Below, one piece after another: positions 1 through 10,567 of a stretch of 64,000 nucleotides of DNA. The number at the start of each line of letters is the position of its first letter. Position 1 is the stretch's first letter. The notes beneath the pieces are model-generated. The model saw only the letters and a list, made by a program, of their open reading frames with translations, did not search any database and had not been told where the DNA came from. The stretch is from Heligmosomoides polygyrus polygyrus. Lineage: Eukaryota > Nematoda > Chromadorea > Rhabditida > Heligmosomidae. A program made the translations under genes and the position numbers. The stretch is from assembly GCA_947396885.1 (NCBI GenBank), contig OX377202.1:64452643-64516642 (forward strand), written 5' to 3'.

Positions 1-334
1 CTTCCACATAGAACGGCCTTGAAGCCACGTCCTATGTCCCTTGACTTGCTGCAGGACCACCTCGTCTCCTGCACCGCACAGAAATCTATCTTTCTTCGCT
101 CCAGTGCTTCTACCAACTCGCACGAGCGGCCCGTCAACGTACCCACATTCAACGTTGCTACGCGGGTCTTGCCTACGTTACGGGACTTTCGGACTAACTC
201 AGTTGCCCCCCGATGCCGTCCTCGCATCAGGGACCCTCGCACACTTTTCACACTCGCCGGGCTTTGCGAGTGCGCGTCGGCTCCCGCGGACGCCGTAGCA
301 TTATCTCGAGAACTCTGTAACGTCATCAACCATA
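1..334 (-). mobile_element. RTE-II 5' leader and endonuclease start, part 1
   Basis: This is the 5' end of an RTE-II retrotransposon on the minus strand, cut by the window edge and by the Tc1 insertion at 335. It aligns by eye with 8880-9200 and 42890-43210, where the minus strand runs into an endonuclease reading frame, and with 9796-10070. It resumes after the Tc1 at 1936. Only leader and the first endonuclease codons are present, so it encodes nothing functional here. Confidence 0.85.
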
Positions 335-545
335 CACTGCGACCAGAAAGTATAGGGACACTTAAAAATTGTACTTTTCCTACGCTAATTGATATCAATC
401 GACCTGAATTTTTTACTGAAAAATTCGTTACGGCAAAGAAGTTCGAAGCAAAAGTTTTTAGCAAAATCGGTTTGATGTGAGCTGAATTAGAAAATAAAAT
501 ATGGAGACACACGATTTTCAATTGACCAGAAAGTATAGGGACACT
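335..545. repeat. Left IR/DR end of Tc1 element
   Basis: The outer terminal repeat is at 335-361 and the inner direct copy at 523-545, spaced about 160 bp apart. In related Tc1-like elements such paired sites bind the transposase DNA-binding domain; here that role is inferred from the repeat layout. Confidence 0.85.
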
Positions 546-591
546 AGTAAAAAACAACTTCATTGTCAAGATAAAAAACAGTCGTTGACAA

Positions 592-1638
592 CTAGTACTC
601 AATTGGTTTTCCGCGGTTCATTGCAACATCCACAAGTCGAGCTGGCATCGAAGCAGCATGATTTCGAAGTGTTTGTAGAGGAAGTTCATCCCAAGCGTGT
701 GGAATTGCTGATCGAAGTCCTTGCAGAGAAGAATATGTCTGGTTATGCTCGTAAATCTTCCTTACAAGGTGTCCCCAGATATTTTCCATTGGATTCATAT
801 CGGGAGAACATGCAGGCCAGTCGAGAACTTCAACAGAATTTCTTCTGAGGAAGCCTTTTGTGGATCTGCTGGCATGCGGCGGTGCGTTGTCCTGTTGAAA
901 AACCCATCCCTGACCAGCATTCTGTTTAAGGAATGGGAGCAGATGGGTTTCCAACAGTTGCTGGTATTTTTCTGCGTTCATCCTTGCTGACGTGAAGGCA
1001 AGAGGGAGCTTTCCTTCGGCGTGGAATGCCTCCCACACCATAACTGTGCCGCCTCCAGAATTCCTTCTTGGGAAATACTCCTTCTCCTTGCGTAAGTCAT
1101 GCCAGTAGAATCGGTTCCCATCTGGACCATCGAGGTTAAAGCGCTTTTCGTCCGAGAAGATCACCTGAACTATGAAATGTTAAAATACCTAGCGTCAGAA
1201 CTGACAACGCAAAAAATCTGCCTTAGTTCAAAGACGTCGTTTGTTCCTAGAGACGAACTCGAGCCTGTTCCTTTTGTGCGTTTCTGTCAAACGTGGAGAA
1301 GAACGGAGCTGGGTGTATACAACATTCCCATTGCGTTTTAAGCAGCACCGAATCGTTTCTTTCGAGACTTTCTTACTCAAACTCTTGCTCACTTCCTCCA
1401 AACTGACTGATTTATTGGAAACCATTCGCACGATTTGCCTCTCGTCTCGAGTCGAAAGAAGCCTGGGACGTCCTGAAGACTTCCTTGAGTGATATAGATC
1501 AGGACTGCGTAGAAATTTGCTAATAACGTTCTTTGATCGTCCCAGTTGAGTCGAAATTTGGCGTATGCTGAGTCCTGCATCTCTGAGGACCTTGATTTGA
1601 GCTTGTTCCTCTATTGATAGCATCGATCCGCGACCCAT
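592..1638 (-). CDS. Tc1-like transposase (DD34E), possibly intact with one short intron
   Basis: Cut-and-paste transposase that would excise and reinsert the element at TA sites. The minus strand codes from ATG at 1638 (start MGRGSML) through a paired-type helix-turn-helix, a GRPR linker and a second DNA-binding subdomain to 1236. Stop codons interrupt 1230-1170, and coding resumes at 1169 with VIFSDEKRF. A GT-AG intron at 1235-1170 (66 nt, phase 1) would rejoin the frame and give about 326 residues, close to the family's usual 340. The triad is the D of FSDEKRF, the D of FQQDNAPPH, and the E of MENIW 34 residues further on. C. elegans Tc1 also carries one short intron. If the intron is not real, this is a two-part pseudogene. 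An upstream ATG at 1695 would add 19 atypical residues. Confidence 0.85.
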
Positions 1639-1725
1639 CCTTACAATGAGCAAATTATGAGGCAGTATGTTGGATAGCAAAATAGTTTTCAACAACGTAC
1701 CTTCCTCCGCGCACCTTATGTGGTG

Positions 1726-1935
1726 GTGTCCCTATACTTTCTGGTCACTCAAAAACAGGGTCCCGCCACGTGATCCTTTCCCGTTCCTTGCCACCTCGGG
1801 CGATTTTGCCCATTTCTTTCGTATATATGTTTTTGGCCGTGAGGAATTCCATAGTATAATTATCAGATCAATTCCTGCGGGTAGCTAGCAGAATTACGCA
1901 ATTTGCTGGTGTCCCTATACTTTCCGGTCGCAGTG
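1726..1935. repeat. Right IR/DR end of Tc1 element
   Basis: The inner copy at 1726-1748 and the outer terminus at 1909-1935 mirror the left end in inverted orientation with similar spacing. Confidence 0.85.
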
Positions 1936-2072
1936 TATGATGTGACACAAAATGTTCGTAGGCCGGCCTGTCACTAGGGCCTGTCGCCTGCATTCGAATG
2001 TCCGTGTTTGGCTCGGCTTGCAAAAGTAAGCAGTTTCCAGTGGCACCACGTGGAGGAACGGACATCGCCACC
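1936..2072 (-). mobile_element. RTE-II 5' leader, part 2
   Basis: Continuation of the leader interrupted at 334. It matches 9205-9337 and 43205-43335 and ends at the same point as those copies (cgccacc on the + strand), which I take as the RTE-II 5' terminus. No coding content. Confidence 0.8.
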
Positions 2073-3180
2073 ATAGAAAAGTGATACATAAAAATTTTAA
2101 TTTATCACATCTATCATCTGTCGTCCAGGTGATCATCGAGTTATTCCAACGGGCACCAGCAACGTCTCCATTTGTCCTTGTCGCTTGACAGAGTGCTCCA
2201 ATGGATCCTCCTAGCCGGACGGACACGAAGAGCGTCATATCGCTCGTTCAGGGCTTCCACGAAGAAGTCCGACCAGCGCGTTGGTGGGCACCATGGTATT
2301 CTCTTGCCATCTCGCGGAATCCAGTCAGTGACGGCTCTCGTCCAGCGAGTGTCTGCGAATCGCATTACGTGGCCGGCCCACCTAATTTTCGACGACTTGG
2401 CCTACGCACAGCGTCCCTGATCTTCGAACGTCGGCGAAGTCGTGTTACTCCAAGCATCGCGCTCTCCATTCCAGGCTGCGCGTCGCTGATCACGTGTTCA
2501 TCCCGCTTCCGTATAGCGCAGGTCTGAGGAGTATGTTAGGGCAGGAAGAGCAGTGGAATCGAATAGGTGGGCACGTAGTCGGACGTTCTTCGTCTTCTTC
2601 GCGACTTCTTCGACGCTCTTGAAAAGCTCCCCAAACAGCTCGATTCCTCATACCCAGCTCCGGTGCTAGGCCGTTGCTCATGTTGACTTCGCGAACCATA
2701 TACACGTAGCTGGAGCACTCGGAGATGTTCGTTCCGTTGAGCGAGAATGCGCATTACGTTTTCGAGAGTGGCGCTGAAGAGCTTTGGGGATATGGTATCT
2801 CTCTGCTGAACCCCTCTCTTCACGTCGATGATGACGTCGTTGTGGAGTGCTGAGATCTTGGTCATGAATCCACTTTGACTCTGATGTACTGAGTAAGAAC
2901 ATCCTGAGCGAGCAGAGCTTCGATGTCTGCCTCCGTTTCGACGGCGTCGAATCCTTCTTCCGGTCGATGAACGTAAGGCACAGCTGCACGATGAGCTTCG
3001 TAATGATGTGTATGTGGTCGGTCGTACTGGATCCTCTCCGAAATCCTGTTTCGCATGGCCGTCCTTCGTCTAGCGTTCTGCTAACGTTATTCAGGAGGAC
3101 TGGAGTGAACAGCTTGTAAACTACGGGCAGCAGGCAAATCGGGCGATAATTGCCAATGTCGGGCATGTCTCCCTCCCTAG
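2073..3180 (-). pseudogene. 5'-truncated RTE-I copy (reverse transcriptase to 3' end), degraded
   Basis: The minus strand encodes the C-terminal half of the RTE-I polyprotein, matching the copy at 58800-60140. Recognisable pieces are the PICLLPVVYKLFTPVLLNN fingers motif, CETGFRRG, DTISPKLFSATL around the RT palm, and the C-terminal segment with [11 protein letters not shown]. Several frameshifts break the frame and part of the YADD region is missing. The 3' end at the left retains tgata/gatga-type tail repeats. Its 5' truncation point at about 3180 is the same as in the copy ending near 11134, so the two arose by locus duplication and not by independent insertion. Confidence 0.85.
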
Positions 3181-5203
3181 CAAATCGAGATGTAATATGA
3201 TATGAATGTATAAATAATAATAATATGATGAAAAGGGTATATGTTTGATCCTTATTAGATAATGTCTACGTATTTAAAGAAACACTTTTACCCAAAAGTT
3301 TTTGCGCTGGCAGCCTCTTCAGTCGCACTCTCGTGTTGTTCTGTGAAATATCAAGCCAGTACCCAAAACATCTTTGGTCCGTGTTTGGTGCTCTATAGGG
3401 CCAGTCTCTTACTAGTGGGACCCCTAATCTAGCGAATCGTCTGTTTTGAGATTACACCTACATTTGGACTGTGAGCCTTAAACCGCTGTATTTTAATATG
3501 AATGCAATAGGAAAATTTCATCATTTATAAGCCATTCCTATAAACGCTTGCAAGTTGAAACACGGGTCCACGACCACATTTCTAGTCGTGCAAAAAGCAT
3601 TTGCTGCTGGACAAATAGATCTTCGGATTGAATAATTAGGTAGTGTGATAACTGCGAAATTTTCTGTTTTCTGTTTTCTGATTTTCCTGTTTTCTGGCGT
3701 TTTTGGCTTTTCTGTTTTCTGATTTCTGTTTTCTGACGAAAGCGATTTTCTGTTTTCTGGGAAAATTTTCAAAATTTCCGCCCATCCTTGCAACGGTGTA
3801 TCAGATGAAAATCACTTGAAAAGTAATGAATGTTGAAATATCTATGTTCAAATCCTGTTTTAGAAAAGAAGGAAATGATAGGTCAAAAATGAAGAGTTCA
3901 TCAGAAAGACTCAGTAAAACCTAAAAACCAATTTGTAAATAAATTCCCAAACAAGTTCTGCCATTTTTTCATTTTCTACTTCTCATGACTTTGAAGTGAA
4001 TGTACCTTACTGTTCACTCCATGTGGCCTTCATGTGGCTTAAAAACAAACTCAACAATTGAGGTGGCCTACAGTTCCGCCGCAGCTCAATGTTTCGAAAA
4101 GTAATTCTAAGTTACCAGACTCCGTTGATGTGCTTGTTTTCTCGTTTTACGTGCTAGAAATTGAGATGTGGGCGAAAACGTACTGTTCCCTACAAAAGAG
4201 AAAGTTATTTTCGTGGCAGGTCCATCCTTCGTTTCCATTCCATCATCGATTCGAAGTGCACTTCAAAATTCTTGTAGCGAACGCACTTAGGCCGTCCCCG
4301 GTAATTAACACTTGAAATTTTATAGAGTGGGATTTTGGAAGGTGATGTCGCTCCTTCAGGTTGAAAACTGCCGTGTCCATGACATCCTGAAAAAAATCTG
4401 AAAAGAATTGAAAACCTCTCATTGACTAAGTATGCGGACAAAAAATCTTTATTTTTCACTGTACAACAATCAGCATTAGAAAAAGTTGAATATCCAGATC
4501 CATTTCTTAACTTCAGAAAACAAAAATGCTTGTTGCCCACTGTCGTAGCCACACCTGAAAAAAGCTCATTAATAGCCGCAAACATCACCTCAAAACCTGA
4601 AATTGGAGAGAATCCTCCGCCAAAAACCGAGAGAGTAGGACCACCCTCCCCCCCCCCCCTCCAGAGGACGCCCCCTCGATTCCCGAACCTTACGCGTGAC
4701 CCTGGCCGCAGCACCTGGGAGGAATGCAGAGCTCATTCATTGCTCGCTGCCACTGTCGCTGCTACCGCTCCCCGGCAGTACTGCGGCAGTGGAAGTGTGC
4801 ACACCCCGTCACTGCCACAGTGTGGCTCCGCCCCTCCACGCTATGCCTCAGCGTGGATCAGGGATAGGCGGAATTTCTGCTTTCTGTTTTCTGGGAAAAT
4901 GGCAAAAAGTTGGCCAGAAAGCAGAAAATAGAGTCGCAAACAAGATTATGTCATGGAAATCCTATTAAAAAAAATTCTGAAAGTATAATAAATAGAATCA
5001 TGAGCCTCATTCCAAATTAGAGTTTCTAGGGTATTTTAAATGGTAAGCATGTGGCGTTTTTGGATGTGTAGAAGTTGCGCCATATACTCATATACTACGC
5101 CGCTTTGTTTGCTTGATTGGTTATGTAAGTACTGCTGAAAAGGAGTCCTTCATAGAACATTTCTCGACTTTAGTAATTTGTTTTCGTATTCTTTTCGATA
5201 TTA
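3181..5203. other. Non-coding repeat-derived spacer
   Basis: No supported gene. 3185-3690 is a diverged duplicate of 11135-11705. It is followed by a TCTGTTTT-rich tract, AT-rich sequence, and a C-rich stretch at 4650-4665. Overlapping open frames on both strands around 4205-4931 span this C-rich low-complexity region and resemble nothing known. Confidence 0.6.
3659..3762. repeat. TTTTCTG low-complexity tandem array
   Basis: Irregular short tandem units of ttttctg/ttttctgat fill this tract. A shorter version appears at 4875-4900 and a one-unit remnant at 11695-11705 in the duplicated locus. Confidence 0.85.
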
Positions 5204-5380
5204 TTAGGTTGAAAAAAAGTCTCTTCACATTTCGAAAAAAAAATACCGTTCCCCATGTAAACGCACTAGCCAATATTGATAGCTGATTTCGTAATCCTAT
5301 CACACTTGTCTACCATTCGCACGCGGACATAGGTCAAGACCCTTCTTGTATTTCATTATCTACCCATTCTTCCGGACTCA

Positions 5381-6298
5381 ATGCCAAATCAACCTCGTGG
5401 CCATTTTCGGCACGGCATTCTTCATGAATTCATTAAGAGATATACAGTACGTCAGGCAGCCGACCAAATTAACCATATATATGGCTTGGGATCTGCTACT
5501 CATCGCACCTGTTATGAATGGTTCGGAAAGTTTTTAAAGGAGGATTATTCACTCGAGGAAAAAGCAAGGTCAGGAAGGCCAATGAATTGGACGACACTGA
5601 ACTACTCCATCTTCTTCGTGCCGACAGTAGGCAGACGACACGTCAACTGGCAGAGAAGCTCAAAGTGTCTCATAGTGGGAATCCTGAAGAAGAATCTTGG
5701 GTTTGCAAGGAAAGTTGGAGCTTGGATTCTACATGCCCTGCCAGACACTCAGAAAGGTCAAGGGCTCTCCATCGCTGTTTCTCTTCTGTGCATATAAGGA
5801 AGAAAATCGTTTCTGCCGCGGATTGTGACAGACGGTGAGTCCTGGGTTCTGTATGCCAACTTCCGAGGAAAAAGACAATGGCTACAAAAAGGAGAGAACC
5901 CTAAGCCTGATCTCAAGCCCAATGTTCGCGGAAGGAAGATTCTCTTGAGTGTTTGGTGGATATCGCAGGAGTGATTTACTGGGAAGCTCTCAGAAGTGGT
6001 GAGACACTTACTGCTGCCACACACAGTGGCCAACTCCACAAAGTCGCCGCAGCTCTCCAAGAAAAGAGGCCTGAGAAATCAAGAGTGATGAGCCTGCATG
6101 ACAATGCAAAACCAGATGTTGCAAGACTCACAGCAGAAACAATAAAGGAGCTGGGTTGGGAGGTAATGCCATGTCCACCATATAGCACTGACCTCGCCCC
6201 TACCGACTAGGATCTCTTCCCTGCTCTCAACCAAGAAATTGGAGAGAAATATTTTGAAACGGATGAAGACCTCAAAAATTGGATTCACCAATGATACG
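5381..6298 (+). pseudogene. Mariner transposase, degenerate (DD34D family)
   Basis: Remnant of a mariner transposase. The N-terminal part has the HTH1-like segment (RHGILHEFIKRYTVRQAADQ) and ARSGRP. The C-terminal part has the HDNAKPDVA aspartate and, 34 residues later, the last D of STDLAPTD, followed directly by a stop codon (TAG at 6208-6210) where mariners have a tyrosine. At least two frameshifts separate the recognisable blocks, at about 5600-5700 and 5830-5950. The element is therefore non-autonomous. Confidence 0.85.
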
Positions 6299-6377
6299 AC
6301 TCCAGAACTGCAGTCTTTTACGCGAGAGGAATTAGAAAATTACCCAGTCTTTGGAAAAGTGTAGTGGAACATCATTT

Positions 6378-7787
6378 TCAGTGGCGTTTGTCCCGCTTGG
6401 TGACGGGGTCCGCTCTTCTGGTGCGGTGACGCCATTTCTCCCGATCAAATGCTTGATCGGGATGTACACCAGCTATCATTAAGTCCAAGTGCAACGTGTC
6501 TAGCCAACGTTGCTTCGGGCGTCCTCTGTGCCGTTTTCCAGCGACTTCAAGATTCAGTCCAATCTTACAGACGGTGTCGTCGTTAGCGCGAAGGACGTGG
6601 CCATACAATCGTAGACGAGCTTCGCGCAACTTGTCGGCTATCGGGACGACACCAAACCTCTGTCGTATGGTGTCGTTACGAACGCGGTCCAAACGCGTAA
6701 CTCCAGCCGTCCACCGTAGCATCTTCGTCTCCATTACACTGAGGCGGCTTTCAACTTCCTTCGTCACGGGCCAGCACTCAGCACCGTACGTCGCTACTGG
6801 GCGGACTACTGTTCTATAAACCTTCGATTTGAGGTGCTCGGGTATTGTCTTATCGCAGAGAACCCCAGTCAACGACCGCCATTTGGACCAGGCTGCACTT
6901 ACGCGCTCATTCAATTCCAACTTTAGGCTGCCATCGGGCGTAACTGTTGACCAGAGATACTTGAAAGATGTGACTCGTGAGAGGTCAGTACCATTGTTCT
7001 TGATAGATCCGAGCTCATTCATATCCTTCGTCAAGTACTCCGTCTTTTTGACGTTTAGCTTGAGTCCGAACAATGCCAAGCGATCGCACCATTCCTGTGC
7101 CTGTCGCTCGAGTTCGGCTTTGTCTTCACATGCAAGCATGACGTCATCGGCATACAGCAACGTAGAGGATGCGCACCCACTCAATAAGCTCTTCAGGGAC
7201 GCCGTGTCGTCGCAAAGCGTGCCATATAACTTCTCGCGGGACGCGGTCAAAGGCCTTCTCCAAGTCCAGGAAGGCAAAATGCACCATTTCTTTTTCTCGC
7301 GGTGCTTCTCTAGCAGAAGACGAACGGCGTGTATGGCATCAACCGTCCCACAGCCGGCAACGAAACCCCACTGATTATTGGAAAGCTGGATGACATCCCG
7401 GATACGTCTATCGACAATTCGCTCAAAGACTTTCATAGTGTGCGAAAGTAGGCGAATTGGACGGTAGCTAGCGCAGTCCGCAGGGCTGCCTTTTTTCTTC
7501 CGAATCGAGATAGTCGTGCTTTGCTGCCAACTCTCAGGCACTTTCTTCTCAGCAATAACCTGATTGAAAAACTCTGTCAGCCAGTCAGCAGGGCACCAGC
7601 CCTTTGACTTCCACAGGTCGACCGGCAGGTCATCTGGACCAGTGGCTTTGCCTGACTTCATCTTCCTCAGTGCTGCTTCAGTTTTGCTCACTGTGATCTT
7701 CTGAACGGGACCGTATACAGGTGAAGCAAAAGGTACGGCAGGATGATCAAATTCTACATTCGAGATTTCCCGAAGTAGTCGTGCCAT
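6378..7787 (-). pseudogene. RTE-II reverse transcriptase domain with internal deletion
   Basis: 469 codons open on the minus strand. Visible are the SYRPIRLLSHTMKVFERIV block, WGFVAGCGTVDAIHAVRLLL, LLYADDVMLACEDK with both catalytic aspartates, and the C-terminal region ending in TRRADP. Compared with the copy at 40824-41285, the stretch holding VGVHQGSALSPLFF and the following helix (roughly 45 codons, near 7160) is missing, so the RT palm is incomplete. The frame nevertheless stays open across the deletion. Confidence 0.85.
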
Positions 7788-7812
7788 CGCTTCACAGCCC
7801 TTTTACGATCCA

Positions 7813-9067
7813 TCAGAATATGGTCGTCCTCATCGTTAATGCCAAAGAACTTTTCGATGTCTTCTGCTTGGCGACAGCGAGTCGGTAAAGATAGCGCTCA
7901 CCATCGCGCGTTTCCAGTTTTTCGCTGACTTCAGCGTAGTATGCGGCTTTAGCAGCAGCCACTGCCTTCTTTGCCGCTTTCCTCGCTTCTCGATAATTCC
8001 GCCAATTACAGACTGTTTTGTCACCGATAAATACGTGATACAGCCGTTTCTTTTCCCTAACCTTCTCTCTGACATCGTCAGTCCACAGCCAAGCCTGCTT
8101 GTCGACCAAACGCCGTCCAGGCTTCGTTGTGCCGAGTTCGAGGCGTGCAGCCCGGGTTATCGCATCGGTAGCCTCTTTCCAGGTTTCCTCGACAGTTGTT
8201 ACCGTCGGCAACAGAATGAGAGAGACAACAGCTGCTTCATTCTCCTTCAATCGCCACCATTTAGTTCTAGCCGTCGTGCACCGCTCGACACGTTTACACC
8301 TCGGAGATGTGATCTTCAGCGAGCAGATCAGTGGACGGTGTTGCGTGGCAACCATCTCATACGTCACGGTCTTCGCGTCTGTGACAAGGCCTTGGTCGCG
8401 ACGCCTAACAAGGACATAGTCAATCTGCGTTATGGCGTTCCCGCTATAAAACGAGATGAGGTGGGAATCACGCTTTCGAAACTTGGTATTCACGATGGTG
8501 AGGTCGTGTGAGTCTGCATACTCAAGTATACGCTCACCATCGGCGTTGCGTGACGCATAGCCAAAACCACCGTGACAGCTGTAACCGTCTTTCGCTGCTC
8601 CGACGTGACCATTAAGGTCACCTGCCACAACAACCATATCTTCTGACGGCACTTCCGCTGTCTTCTCATCAAGCAGGGACCAGAACTCGTCCTTGGTTTG
8701 CTCGGAGCAACCTGTCTGCGGAGCATACGCGGAAAAGAAATGGCATCGTCGCTCTTCTACGGCAACAATAATCTTCATCAAGCGGTCATCGAAACGTTCT
8801 ACGCTTGCAACCGCGTCACGGAAACGCTCGGAGACGATCATACCGACACCACTGGTGGTCCTGAGACCGCCGCACAGAACGGCCTTGAAGCCACGTCCTA
8901 TGTCCTTTGACTTGCTGCAGGACCACCTCGTCTCCTGCACCGCACAGAGATCAACTCTTCTATGTACGCTCCAGTGCTTCAACCATCTCGCACGAGCGGC
9001 CCGTCAACGTACCCACATTCAGCGTTGCCACGCGGGTCCTCCTTACGTTACGGGACTTTCGGACTAG
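7813..9067 (-). pseudogene. RTE-II endonuclease domain, frameshifted
   Basis: APE-type endonuclease of a RTE-clade retrotransposon, resembling the BovB/CFDP2-like group. Catalytic blocks are visible: LNVGTLTGR (about 9045-9020, a different frame), AVQETRW with the glutamate, SAYAPQTG, VVVAGDLNGHVG, TQIDYVLVRRRD, and ATQHRPL in place of the usual SDH. A frameshift near 8975 separates the first block from the rest, and another at about 7800 separates this domain from the reverse transcriptase. In a working element it would nick target DNA to start target-primed reverse transcription. Confidence 0.85.
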
Positions 9068-9337
9068 CTTAGCTGCCCCCCGATGCCGTCCTCGCATCAG
9101 GGACCCTCGCATACCTTCCACACTCGCCGTGCTCTGCGAGTGCGCGTCGGCTCCCGCGGACGCCGTAGCACTATCTCGAGAAACTTGAACTGTCATACAC
9201 CATGCGATGTGACATGGGTCTTCGTAGGCCGGCCTGTCACAAGGGCCTGTCGCCTGCACTCGAATGTCCGTGATTAGCCGAGCTCGCAGAGCGAGCAGTT
9301 TCCAATGGCACCACGTGGAGGAACTGACATCGCCACC

Positions 9338-9795
9338 GCTGTGGATATCCTATCCTACTATATATAATCGGCTAATGTCACGTGTCCGTCATGAGGAGGG
9401 GGACTGAAGCCAAAAGATGCCTAATTCAGTGCGGCGTATGCCGGCCGGGCTTTCTTTGAGCTTAACCATGGGCGATTGCTGGCGAACTATATCCTTGGCG
9501 GCTGATCGTCCAAGTTTACGAGATATTCAACCGGCAACGCATCAGGGTGTGAATGGGGATCGAGTGCAGAGCGTAAGGATTCAGAAGACGTGCTGAAGAC
9601 GTCGTCTGACGTGCGCAGGGGTTCAGAAGACGTGCTGGAGACGTCGTCTAACGTGCATAGGGATTCAGAAGATCTGCGCTAGACGACGTGAGTCAAGATT
9701 CAGAAGACCTGCGCTAGACGTCGTCCAACGTGCGTAGGGATTAAGAAGACGTGCTGAAGACGTCGTCTAACATGCACAGGGATTCAGAAGACCTG
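9338..9795. other. Foreign block between two RTE-II leader pieces
   Basis: Not RTE-II sequence. It begins shortly before TCCTACTATA (9353-9362), a motif also found at 37526 and 38695, and ends in a 43-bp minisatellite. The same two components occur together at 37526-38704, so this looks like a small copy of that element or a fragment of it. Confidence 0.55.
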
Positions 9796-9798
9796 CGC
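9577..9798. repeat. 43-bp minisatellite (about five units)
   Basis: Units start gattcagaagacgtgctgaa and continue with gacgtcgtctaacgtgcata-type sequence. Period is about 43 bp with one shortened unit near 9665-9690. Related units occur at 37610-37722 and 38441-38604. Confidence 0.85.
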
Positions 9799-10157
9799 TC
9801 GTCTCCTGCACCGCACAGAAATCTATCTTTCTTCGCTCCAGTGCTTCTACCAACTCGCACGAGCGGCCCGTCAACGTACCCACATTCAACGTTGTTACGC
9901 GGGTCTTGCCTACGTTGCGGGGCTTTCGGACTAGCTCAGTTGCCCCCCCCCCCCCGATGCCGTCCTCGCACCAGGGACCCTCGCATACTTCTCACACTCG
10001 TCGGGCTTTGCGAGTTGGCTCCCGCGGACGCCGTAGCATTATCTCGAGAACTCTGTAACGTCATCAACCATATGATGGGAGCCAATCACGGACAGTCGAA
10101 TGCAGGCGACAGGCCCTAGTGACAGGCCGGCCTACGAACATTCTGTGTCACATCATA
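9796..10157. mobile_element. Second RTE-II leader with its distal part inverted
   Basis: 9796-10070 repeats the leader in the same orientation as 8938-9200. At about 10072 the orientation flips: 10080-10155 is the reverse complement of the leader segment seen at 43205-43265. The flip lies at a short palindromic catatgatg/catcatatg pair. A C-homopolymer lies at about 9943-9955. Confidence 0.8.
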
Positions 10158-10262
10158 TGGAAAAGTGTAGTGGAACAAAATGGAGATTATCTCAAATTAT
10201 TTGACTTTGTAGTTGTGAAGTAATAACTCTTTGAAAAAAATGAAAACACTTTTCTAACCTAA

Positions 10263-10567
10263 TATCATTAGTTTGGACCTTACGTTCACTTAAAACTTCA
10301 TATTAAAGATGTAAAACTAGTGTTCTGAGGGAATTTAATTATGTATTAACTAATCACTTGTCCTGGAGTTACTGTTGGCCGGACTATTCTCCATCTCCTT
10401 TTCAAAAATTGAAATTTGTTGGCCGCTCATCCCAAATGAACGCTCTCTACAGCGCCTTTGGCAAGGCTGCTTTTCTAACTCTGAACATTGGTCAGCTTTT
10501 AGTTTCACAAATTAGAGATAGAAAGGTTTTAGTTGGTTTTGGTTTTGCTGATGTAGTGATACAGTGG
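10263..10567. other. AT-rich spacer, nothing recognised
   Basis: Sequence to the right of MAR-1. Short open frames only. No similarity to other parts of the window was noticed. Confidence 0.5.

Larger units (their letters stand above)
335..1935 (-). mobile_element. Tc1-like DNA transposon, complete with IR/DR ends
   Basis: A 1601-bp Tc1/mariner-superfamily element. The outer 27 bp at 335-361 and 1909-1935 are inverted repeats with one mismatch. The same motif recurs inside at 523-545 and 1726-1748, giving an IR/DR arrangement as in Sleeping Beauty-type elements. TA flanks both sides (333-334 and 1936-1937). Removing the element and one TA restores the sequence seen uninterrupted at 43190-43215 and 10060-10070, which proves the boundaries. 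The single transposase gene lies on the minus strand. Confidence 0.95.
6372..10157 (-). mobile_element. Rearranged RTE-II insertion inside MAR-1
   Basis: Flanked by an identical 20-bp duplication, tggaaaagtgtagtggaaca, at 6352-6371 and 10158-10177. Reading the minus strand 5' to 3', it contains an inverted leader piece (10157-10080), a leader fragment (10070-9796), a foreign minisatellite block (9795-9338), a full leader and endonuclease (9337-7813), then the RT domain to the 3' end at 6372. The composite structure means it either integrated pre-rearranged or was altered after insertion. Confidence 0.85.
5204..10262 (+). mobile_element. MAR-1: mariner element split by an RTE-II insertion
   Basis: The ends begin TTAGGTT (5204) and finish AACCTAA (10262), with similar sequence over about 30 bp inwards and TA flanks at 5202-5203 and 10263-10264. 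Removing the insertion 6372-10157 and one copy of its 20-bp duplication leaves about 1.25 kb, a normal mariner length. The transposase gene is on the + strand and is decayed. Confidence 0.85.

Noticed and set aside
4205..4931. Overlapping open frames of 169 codons on both strands
   Set aside because: They cross a C-rich low-complexity tract, mirror each other, and show no domain or splice structure; chance openness is more likely.
9577..9798. CRISPR array
   Set aside because: The 43-bp units are contiguous and similar throughout, without unique spacers, and the genome is eukaryotic; it is a minisatellite.
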